A stretch of DNA of 5,398 nt from Candidatus Uhrbacteria bacterium (GTDB lineage: Bacteria > Patescibacteriota > Patescibacteriia > 2-12-FULL-60-25), in the NCBI GenBank assembly GCA_016866635.1, contig VGLT01000058.1:1-5398 (forward strand), given 5' to 3'. The stretch's first letter is position 1; every line of letters begins with the position of its first letter. Shown here in pieces: positions 1 to 4,555 of the stretch. The notes beneath the pieces were generated by a model. The model was not told the DNA's origin and did not search any database. It saw only the letters and a list, made by a program, of their open reading frames with translations. The position numbers and the translations under genes were made by a program.

Positions 1-22
1 CCTGGGAAAGAACGATAAAGAC

Positions 23-805
23 TCATAAAGAAGGAAAAGATAAAAAGTGAGGGACGGATTTGTCTCTAATATACGGCGAAACAGCGCTCCATTCAAGGGC
101 AAGCCGTGGAGAAAGCGATGAATGCGTCAAGTGCCAGGCGTGAATGAGGCCGTAACCAACATGAAGCATGGAGCATGGATCATGAAGCATTTGGGCGCGG
201 CATTCATGCATGAGTTGTGTCAGAGTGTCTTGCCAGGCTTCGACGGGATCGTCCTCTGCTTCGCATGTTTGTGCGAGTTTTTCGAGGGTTTGGCATTGAA
301 CTCCAACAGGGGCGGTCGCGAGCGTATTCAATAATCCGTCGCTTGCTACGTGCTGCGTGCTGCGTGCTACGTGACCGAACGGAATCATCGCCAATCTTGA
401 TCGCAGTGTCGCCGGCAATCTCTCTGATCTCTCCGCAATGAATAGATACACTTCGTTTGGGGATGGTTCTTCGATCGCTTTTAATAAAGCGTTACATGCT
501 TCCTCATTCCAACGATCCGCTTGTTCGACGAGCGCAACTTTTTTTCCACCACGAGCACTCGTTAAACGCATCCGCTCGACTAACGCACGCGCTTGTTTCA
601 CGTTGAGCTCTTTTGTGCCTTCCTCACGCACTACACGAATAAAATCAGGATGCGCATCCAACGAATCTGTTTCAGAAAGTCTGAGAACCATTCGCGCGAA
701 TCGTTCCACGGTTTGCCGTTTCGTTTCACGATCACCACCAACGAATAAATAGGCAGGAGCGGGATGCTCAGCGAAACGGGTGAGGATTTCGAGAACGTCG
801 ATCAT
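23..805 (-). CDS. holB: DNA polymerase III delta-prime-like clamp-loader ATPase (HolB/DnaX family)
   Basis: The 260-residue product resembles the delta-prime subunit of the clamp loader that places the sliding clamp on DNA during replication. Visible landmarks, numbered from the chosen start: a degenerate P-loop region AYLFVGGDRETKRQ (about 18-31), HPDFIRV (52-58), the conserved stretch KKVALVEQADRWNEEACNALLKAIEEP (88-114, Walker B and following helix), and ATLRSRL (132-138), the counterpart of the SRC arginine-finger motif with Leu in place of Cys. The P-loop has no GKT/GKS, so ATP hydrolysis is unlikely, which is common in delta-prime proteins. The four-cysteine zinc module expected before HPDF is absent. 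The protein is shorter than typical delta-prime (about 330). Residues about 145-155 and 206-215 are encoded by tandem heptamer arrays. I chose the ATG at 805 (MIDVLEIL). The in-frame ATG at 847 adds residues encoded by repeat and would overlap the promoter region. No Shine-Dalgarno is seen, so the transcript may be leaderless. The family call is firm; the exact subunit is less so. Confidence 0.85.
   Translation of the reverse strand: MIDVLEILTRFAEHPAPAYLFVGGDRETKRQTVERFARMVLRLSETDSLDAHPDFIRVVREEGTKELNVKQARALVERMRLTSARGGKKVALVEQADRWNEEACNALLKAIEEPSPNEVYLFIAERSERLPATLRSRLAMIPFGHVARSTQHVASDGLLNTLATAPVGVQCQTLEKLAQTCEAEDDPVEAWQDTLTQLMHECRAQMLHDPCSMLHVGYGLIHAWHLTHSSLSPRLALEWSAVSPYIRDKSVPHFLSFPSL
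161..188. repeat. Tandem heptamer array 1 (4 x 7 bp) inside the clamp-loader gene
   Basis: Four head-to-tail heptamers on the plus strand: A = ATGAAGC, B = ATGGAGC, B' = ATGGATC, then A again. Units 1 and 4 are identical and B' differs from B by one base. Read on the minus strand as part of the clamp-loader gene, the array encodes MLHDPCSMLH (residues 206-215), a 7-residue period. It lies in the C-terminal region, downstream of the ATPase core. Confidence 0.9.
345..372. repeat. Tandem heptamer array 2 (4 x 7 bp) inside the clamp-loader gene
   Basis: Four heptamers in exact A-B-B-A order, with A = GCTACGT and B = GCTGCGT. A more degenerate fifth unit may precede it (338-344, 4 of 7 bases matching). 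On the coding (minus) strand it encodes HVARSTQHVAS (residues about 145-155), again a 7-residue period. It falls a few residues after the SRL motif, at the likely boundary between the ATPase core and the C-terminal domain, where an insertion would be tolerated. Confidence 0.9.
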
Positions 806-817
806 GGCGGCATCATA
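806..817 (-). promoter_or_regulatory. Candidate -10 element for a leaderless clamp-loader transcript
   Basis: On the minus strand TATGAT (plus coordinates 812-817, one mismatch from TATAAT) ends six bases before the ATG at 805, so transcription would begin at or next to the start codon. No convincing -35 hexamer is seen; that position is occupied by the tandem heptamers. The call rests on spacing and a single hexamer only. Confidence 0.4.
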
Positions 818-818
818 C

Positions 819-853
819 AGTAGCAAGTAACAAGTAGCTAGTAGCAAGTAGTG
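819..853. repeat. Tandem heptamer array 3 in the divergent intergenic region
   Basis: Five head-to-tail heptamers on the plus strand, the last degenerate: AGTAGCA, AGTAACA, AGTAGCT, AGTAGCA, AGTAGTG. Units 1 and 4 are identical. It occupies more than half of the 67-base spacer between the divergent starts at 805 and 873, covering where both -35 elements would lie. This is the only array outside the genes as called and the only one with a recognisable fifth unit. Confidence 0.85.
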
Positions 854-854
854 A

Positions 855-863
855 TGCTATATT
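855..863 (+). promoter_or_regulatory. Extended -10 promoter for a leaderless operon start
   Basis: TGC followed by TATATT (TGn at 855-857, hexamer 858-863) forms an extended -10 element. The ATG at 873 lies nine bases after the hexamer, so the expected transcription start is within about three bases of the start codon. The matching -35 position (about 835-840, TAGCTA) is poor and lies inside the heptamer array; an extended -10 can compensate for a weak -35. No Shine-Dalgarno precedes the ATG, which fits a leaderless message. Confidence 0.5.
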
Positions 864-872
864 CCTATTCAT

Positions 873-1751
873 ATGAATGAACAAGCCCCACTGCAGGTAG
901 ACCCAAGGCCAAAAAGGAAAGATCCATCTCCTGTAGAGGCACGACCTGTCGTGCCTTCGATAGAACGCTCCTCCAGATCAAAAATTCATCGAGGCGGCTT
1001 GGTCACTCGATTAGCCCTGCCCATCATCGGTGCAGTCGCTTTATGGCTTGGGGCAAAAGATAAGAATGCCCCAGCCATTTCCGAACCCGAAGAATCTTTT
1101 TCGGAAGAGGCTTCTTCCGAGGGAGCTGAGAACCCAAGAACAATCCCGGTGGGGGAACTTGGACAGGGCCCTGTGACCTTTATTGATCCAAATTCCGAGA
1201 CGGTGGAATGGGAAGATTTGGATGAGCCTGATGGAGGTCAGGCAGAGGAAGTAGGAGAGAATGATGGAATGACATTTGGAGAATTGAAGCAACGCGCTGT
1301 ACTTGAGGGGTTTGTTAAATCACACTATCCCGATTCTAGGTTTATCTCTGTAGGATCAGGAACGTATGAGGTGCAATTGAAGGGAGAGGATGGGTCGAAG
1401 TTTCGAATAAAGATTCCAGAGGACGGTAGTGGGTGGAGCATTCCTCGCGTATCATCTTTAGATGACGATCGTTCTATATCTCAAGAATCTGATTTAGTAA
1501 ATGCTATTGCAGAAAAGCTTCGATGGAAGGAGATGAGCGATGAGTCTCATTATGCTTTTACCAAGGGAGAAGATATGGTTGAGACAAAACGCCTGGAAAA
1601 GCTTATTCAAATGGCAAAGAGCTCAGGTGTTGCTTTTGATGAACGAAGGGCGAATCAATTATTGGAAGAGACACGTTTGCGTGAACAGAAAGCGGAGGAT
1701 GAATATCAGGCTCAGCTAGCAAAGGAGCAAGCTGAGGAAGACAAAACATGA
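873..1751 (+). CDS. Hypothetical single-pass membrane protein with acidic linker and C-terminal coiled coil
   Basis: I do not recognise this 292-residue protein. Visible parts: a basic, proline-rich N-terminus (1-46, including PRPKRK), one hydrophobic segment at about 43-60 (LVTRLALPIIGAVALWLGA), and a Glu/Ser-rich acidic linker (71-132). A likely small globular domain follows (133-222, with GTYEVQLKGEDGSKFRIKIPEDGSGW resembling paired beta strands), then a charged helical, probably coiled-coil tail (238-290, ending QLAKEQAEEDKT). The basic residues before the membrane segment predict a cytoplasmic N-terminus and an exported C-terminal part. The start at 873 is the only sensible one; the next in-frame Met is residue 133. 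There is no Shine-Dalgarno, and a -10 lies just upstream. Its stop overlaps the next start (ATGA at 1748-1751), so it is probably translationally coupled to the nuclease. Base composition is lower in GC (about 40% in one sampled line) than in its neighbours. Confidence 0.8.
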   Translation: MNEQAPLQVDPRPKRKDPSPVEARPVVPSIERSSRSKIHRGGLVTRLALPIIGAVALWLGAKDKNAPAISEPEESFSEEASSEGAENPRTIPVGELGQGPVTFIDPNSETVEWEDLDEPDGGQAEEVGENDGMTFGELKQRAVLEGFVKSHYPDSRFISVGSGTYEVQLKGEDGSKFRIKIPEDGSGWSIPRVSSLDDDRSISQESDLVNAIAEKLRWKEMSDESHYAFTKGEDMVETKRLEKLIQMAKSSGVAFDERRANQLLEETRLREQKAEDEYQAQLAKEQAEEDKT

Positions 1752-3175
1752 CCCCCCTCACCGGCACCGACTTTTACCGCTATTTTCAGTGTCCGCATTG
1801 GCCGTATTGGGAGCGGTTTGGGGACTTGGAGGATCGGCGGGAGTTGAGCATGAGCGAAGAAAAACGCATCTTGGGAGGATTGGAACATGAGAAAGAGGTG
1901 GTGGCGGGGCTTGGGGAGTATTCAGTATTGAGTATTGAGTATTCAGGTCCCGGATTTGAGAAAACACTCGAACTGATGAAAGAGGGTGTGCCGTTGATCT
2001 ATCAAGGATGGTTGGTCGACGGAGAATGGGTAGGACGACCCGATTTGTTGCAGAAACAAAAGGGAGAAAGTATTTTTGGCGATTGGTATTACTCGCCGAT
2101 GGATATTAAGCGCGCGCATGAGTTAAAAAAGGAGCACAAAGCTCAGCTGACTTTTTATTCGGTGCTTCTAGAGCGCATTCAAAAACGTTTTCCGCGACAT
2201 CCGGCCATTATCAATGCGGATCATCAATGTTTGATGTTTGATGCGTCAGAATGTATTTCAGAATTTACTTCTGTCAAAGAATCGCTCGAGCGGATTCGTG
2301 CAGGCGAGATGCCTGAGCCGGTGTATCGCAAAGCGTGCGAAGATGTGTCGCCCTGGGGCAAGGCGTGTTTGCGTTTGGCGCAAGAACGTCATGACATCGC
2401 TTTGCTCTTTAATGTGGATGTGAAAAAGTTGAGATCGCTACGTGACCTTGGAGTGCGCACGGTCGAGGACGCCGCCGAACTTGATCCGCTTTCACTCGAA
2501 GGTCAAGCACCTGGACTCACGCTCAAGGCTTTGCAAGCGATTCAACGACAGGCACGCTCGCTCAAAGATCAACTCGTGGTCATTCGTGAACCCTTTATTG
2601 ATCCCACCGAGGGATTGGAAATCCATTTTGATATCGAAAGTCACCCGCCAACGGATACGGATTATTTGTATGGATTTTGGATGGATGGAAGATACATTTC
2701 TTTCGTCGCAGAACAGCCAGAGGATGAACACAGGATGTGGCGGGCATTTCTCGCTTGGCTTTCCACGTTGCCTGAGGAGTACACCGTTTATCATTACGCC
2801 AACTATGAATTGAGCCGCTTACCAATTTTAGCCGGACGCTATGGCGACCTTGGACATCCGTTACTGGAGAAGTTCAGATCTCGCATGGTTGATGTAAAAG
2901 AGATCGTGCGTGACCACGTGGTGTTTCCACTTCACTTTTATTCTTTAAAAGCGATTGGAAAGTTTTTAGGATTTTCCTGGGGCGAGGGTGGTGTGCAGGG
3001 TGGGGGAGAGTCGGTTGATGTGTTTGACGAATGGCGCAAAACAGGAGATCGTAAATTGCTCGAGTCGATCATTCGATATAATCAGTACGACGTAGAGGCG
3101 ACGGCGTTTTTGCTCCAGTGGTTGAGAACGTACGCTCAAGAGGAGCGCTCTTATTCAGCACCCTATCCGTGGTAG
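1748..3175 (+). CDS. TM0106-family RecB-like nuclease fused to an RNase H-like/DEDD exonuclease domain
   Basis: The 475-residue protein has two nuclease domains. The N-terminal RecB/Cas4-like half shows GGLEHE (H47), GRPDL (D99), SPMDIKR with D119-x-K121, and the following helix Q133-x3-Y137: the full PD-(D/E)XK set. A helix-hairpin-helix-like segment follows (about 225-270). The C-terminal half matches the RNase_H_2/YprB-type fold: FDIES (D295, E297), YHYANYE (348-354), MVDVKE (D382), YSLKAIGKFLGF (398-409) and YNQYD (Y444, D448), a DEDDy-like metal-binding set. Both active sites look intact. Cys15, Cys197 and Cys207 could hold a Cas4-like Fe-S cluster, but Ser201-Pro-Trp stands where I would expect a further Cys. 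Residues 58-66 come from a heptamer array in a variable stretch between motifs. The start at 1748 overlaps the previous stop and has AGGA at 1735-1738, nine bases upstream. The role is probably DNA repair or nucleic-acid processing; substrate unknown. Confidence 0.88.
   Translation: MTPLTGTDFYRYFQCPHWPYWERFGDLEDRRELSMSEEKRILGGLEHEKEVVAGLGEYSVLSIEYSGPGFEKTLELMKEGVPLIYQGWLVDGEWVGRPDLLQKQKGESIFGDWYYSPMDIKRAHELKKEHKAQLTFYSVLLERIQKRFPRHPAIINADHQCLMFDASECISEFTSVKESLERIRAGEMPEPVYRKACEDVSPWGKACLRLAQERHDIALLFNVDVKKLRSLRDLGVRTVEDAAELDPLSLEGQAPGLTLKALQAIQRQARSLKDQLVVIREPFIDPTEGLEIHFDIESHPPTDTDYLYGFWMDGRYISFVAEQPEDEHRMWRAFLAWLSTLPEEYTVYHYANYELSRLPILAGRYGDLGHPLLEKFRSRMVDVKEIVRDHVVFPLHFYSLKAIGKFLGFSWGEGGVQGGGESVDVFDEWRKTGDRKLLESIIRYNQYDVEATAFLLQWLRTYAQEERSYSAPYPW
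1918..1945. repeat. Tandem heptamer array 4 (4 x 7 bp) inside the nuclease gene
   Basis: Four heptamers in exact A-B-B-A order, with A = GTATTCA and B = GTATTGA. In the nuclease frame it encodes YSVLSIEYS (residues 58-66), a 7-residue period. It sits between the H47 helix and the strand leading to GRPDL, a region likely to tolerate a loop insertion, so the enzyme should remain functional. Confidence 0.92.
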
Positions 3176-3186
3176 ACTGATCATCT

Positions 3187-4308
3187 ATGAACCGTTTTTT
3201 CTTTAGATTCCTTTGCTTGCTCCTTGTGACGTGCTCCATGCTACCACTGGCGGCGAATGCTGGGAGTCGAGAACAATCGTACGAGCGTGCCATGGTCGAA
3301 AAGGTGGGGTTGGAAAATCAGGCCAATGTTCAGGGTGGACAGTTGATAGAAACGTATGAGGTGCGTTTTTTGTCTGGACCATTTAAGAATCAGGTCAAGA
3401 ATATTTCTGCAGATGTGAATTCCAATCCCTATGGCCTAAAACCAACTGTAGGGGACAAGGTCGTCATCTTTGTTCAGGCGGATTTCTCTACGCATACAGA
3501 ACATTTTTTCTTGGAGGGGTTTGATCGGCGCATGGCGGTGCTTTGGCTTGTGATCCTGTTCGTTTTAACTTTGGTCTTGCTTTCCGGATGGCAGGGGGTA
3601 AAGGTGGCGTTTTCCATCGGCATCTCGATCGTGTTGATCGGCACCGTTCTCATCCCATTATTTTTGCGAGGAGTCAATCCGGTTCCGGTCGCGATTATTC
3701 TGGGAGGAGTGTTTGTCCTCATTTCAACCGGACTCTCCATTGGATGGAACAAGCGGACGTATGTCACAGCGATTGGAACGATGGGAGGCGCACTGGTCGC
3801 ATTTATCATCTCTTGGATTTTTTCCAGCTGGATGCATTTGAATGGATTATCAAGTGAAGAGGATCGTTTATTTTTTGGAAATAATCCCAATCTGAACCCG
3901 CGCGGAATACTGTTTGCAGGGATCATTATCGGTTCTGTCGGAGTCGTCGAAGATGTAGCTGTTTCGATCGTCTCCGGTGTGTCAGAGGTAAAGCGTCATA
4001 AACCAAACGCCAGTTTTAAAGAATTATTTTCATCAGGTATGACGGTCGGTCGCGATCATATGGGCGCACTCGCAAATACACTCGTGTTTGCCTATGTGGG
4101 GGGATCGCTTTCATCGCTCTTGCTTTACCAGCAGTTTAAAAGCTCCTGGTTAAAGTTCATTAATTTTGACACGGTCGTGGATGAGATCTTACGTTCGCTC
4201 GCAGGTACAATTGGGTTGATTTTTACGGTGCCGATCACGGCATTGTTGGCTGCCTGGGCCTTGCGTCATGATAAAGGCCTTGCAAAGACCCATTTTCATA
4301 AGCACTAG
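3187..4308 (+). CDS. YibE/F-family multipass membrane protein
   Basis: The 373-residue product has a signal peptide (1-25, cleavage predicted after AANA). An exported beta-rich domain follows (about 35-113, including GDKVVIFVQAD and a following HFFLEGFDR), then about seven membrane segments (roughly 117-133, 138-160, 165-187, 192-213, 239-262, 291-314, 335-358). Family signatures are IIGSVGVVEDVAVSIVSGVSEV (246-267) and GRDHMGALANTLVFAYVGGSL (288-308). YibE/F proteins are widespread in Firmicutes, Actinobacteria and candidate phyla; their transported substrate, if any, is not established. The C-terminus ends in a His-rich tail (THFHKH). The gene begins 11 bases after the nuclease stop and is probably co-transcribed. 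It has no Shine-Dalgarno; TGG-TAGACT at 3170-3178 resembles an extended -10 eight bases before the ATG, so an internal leaderless promoter is possible. Family assignment is good; function is unknown. Confidence 0.88.
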   Translation: MNRFFFRFLCLLLVTCSMLPLAANAGSREQSYERAMVEKVGLENQANVQGGQLIETYEVRFLSGPFKNQVKNISADVNSNPYGLKPTVGDKVVIFVQADFSTHTEHFFLEGFDRRMAVLWLVILFVLTLVLLSGWQGVKVAFSIGISIVLIGTVLIPLFLRGVNPVPVAIILGGVFVLISTGLSIGWNKRTYVTAIGTMGGALVAFIISWIFSSWMHLNGLSSEEDRLFFGNNPNLNPRGILFAGIIIGSVGVVEDVAVSIVSGVSEVKRHKPNASFKELFSSGMTVGRDHMGALANTLVFAYVGGSLSSLLLYQQFKSSWLKFINFDTVVDEILRSLAGTIGLIFTVPITALLAAWALRHDKGLAKTHFHKH

Positions 4309-4310
4309 AT

Positions 4311-4324
4311 GGCTAAAATTAGCC
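4311..4324 (+). terminator. Small hairpin just after the YibE/F stop, weak terminator candidate
   Basis: GGCTA and TAGCC (4311-4315 and 4320-4324) can pair around a four-base AT-rich loop, two bases after the stop codon. No T-run follows (the next bases are AAAATATA), so it is not a canonical intrinsic terminator. It may only protect the 3' end of the message. Confidence 0.25.
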
Positions 4325-4343
4325 AAAATATACCGCTAATACC

Positions 4344-4372
4344 TTGACAAAACCCATGTTTTGTGGTATATT
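4344..4372 (+). promoter_or_regulatory. Strong sigma70-type promoter with extended -10
   Basis: A perfect -35 TTGACA (4344-4349), a 17-base spacer and TATATT (4367-4372) preceded by TGG (4364-4366) give a near-consensus promoter with an extended -10. Transcription should start near 4379. It is the best promoter in the window and reads into the structured leader and lipoprotein gene. Confidence 0.8.
4347..4364. promoter_or_regulatory. Inverted repeat in the promoter spacer, possible operator
   Basis: ACAAAAC (4347-4353) and GTTTTGT (4358-4364) form a perfect 7-bp inverted repeat around CCAT. It overlaps the end of the -35 box and reaches the TG of the extended -10, a typical place for a repressor site. 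It could also be a chance feature of an AT-rich spacer. Confidence 0.4.
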
Positions 4373-4391
4373 TGTTCTTCACAATAGAAGA

Positions 4392-4423
4392 GTCTAAAAA
4401 GGCACGAGGAAGCTTTTTTAGGC
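4392..4423 (+). ncRNA. Leader hairpin I
   Basis: The arms 4392-4403 and 4412-4423 form 12 consecutive pairs including two G-U wobbles, closed by the eight-base loop ACGAGGAA. The A-rich 5' arm and T-rich 3' arm resemble a terminator stem, but the T-run is inside the stem and GGCAG follows it. The loop carries GAGGA, which is complementary to TCCTC in the apical loop region of hairpin III. Confidence 0.6.
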
Positions 4424-4429
4424 AGTTTT

Positions 4430-4449
4430 CCTGCCTACCGGCAGGCAGG
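4430..4449. repeat. CCTGCC-type palindromic repeat (LPAGRQ family)
   Basis: CCTGCCTACC followed by GGCAGGCAGG is a 20-bp palindrome with one mismatch; the core CCTGCC-TACC-GGCAGG forms a hairpin. Similar elements recur in candidate-phyla genomes, where their translation gives LPAGRQ-like peptides (from memory, not searched here). In this window it lies in the leader of the lipoprotein gene, not inside a real gene. Confidence 0.65.
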
Positions 4450-4455
4450 TACCCA

Positions 4456-4503
4456 AAAGTCCGCGATAGAATGTGAGTCCTCTCATCTTCTGCCGCGGAC
4501 TTT
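4456..4503 (+). ncRNA. Leader hairpin III, long imperfect stem-loop
   Basis: AAAGTCCGCG (4456-4465) pairs perfectly with CGCGGACTTT (4494-4503). Above this the stem continues: an A/C mismatch, a U-G pair, AGAA with TTCT (4468-4471 with 4488-4491), a U/C mismatch, then GTGAG with CTCAT (4473-4477 with 4482-4486), closing on the tetraloop TCCT (4478-4481). Nearly all 48 bases are accounted for. The A-tract before and TTT at the end make it terminator-like, but only three Ts are present, and they are paired. Confidence 0.65.
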
Positions 4504-4542
4504 CTGTATACGCACGTTCGACAGTTCAACCATTCACTGGCC

Positions 4543-4548
4543 AGGAGA
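4543..4548 (+). promoter_or_regulatory. Ribosome-binding site of the lipoprotein gene
   Basis: AGGAGA lies seven bases before the ATG at 4556. It fixes the start codon and is the strongest Shine-Dalgarno in the window; two of the other genes (873, 3187) and the clamp loader lack one. Confidence 0.75.
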
Positions 4549-4555
4549 CCTGAAC

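Larger units (their letters stand above)
4379..4555 (+). other. Predicted structured 5' leader (or small RNA) upstream of the lipoprotein gene
   Basis: From the predicted transcription start to the ATG is about 177 nt with no convincing open reading frame. It contains hairpin I (4392-4423), a palindromic repeat (4430-4449) and hairpin III (4456-4503), followed by about 40 nt of less structured sequence carrying the ribosome-binding site. The GGCAG at 4421-4425 can pair either at the base of hairpin I or with CTGCC at 4431-4435, and that CTGCC is also needed for the palindrome hairpin, so alternative folds exist. I do not recognise a known riboswitch. A stand-alone RNA ending after hairpin III is the alternative. 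Confidence 0.45.

Noticed and set aside
806..847. Upstream start at 847 for the clamp-loader gene
   Set aside because: The extra 14 residues (MLLATCYLLLYDAA) are mostly translated heptamer repeat, and the likely -10 element lies within that stretch. MIDVLEIL at 805 is the natural N-terminus.
161..1945. CRISPR array interpretation of the repeats
   Set aside because: The repeats are contiguous 7-base units without spacers, and no cas gene is present; the Cas4-like fold of the nuclease belongs to the TM0106 family.
2227..2243. Two adjacent ATGTTTG units in the nuclease gene
   Set aside because: Only two full units plus three bases match, so it falls short of the four-unit arrays and can occur by chance.
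3474..3926. Minus-strand open frame of 150 codons within the YibE/F gene
   Set aside because: It is antisense to well-conserved membrane segments and family motifs and has no domain of its own.
4305..4529. Minus-strand open frame containing LPAGRQ
   Set aside because: It lies across the promoter and leader hairpins, and its LPAGRQ peptide comes from the palindromic repeat. It has no supporting start signals.
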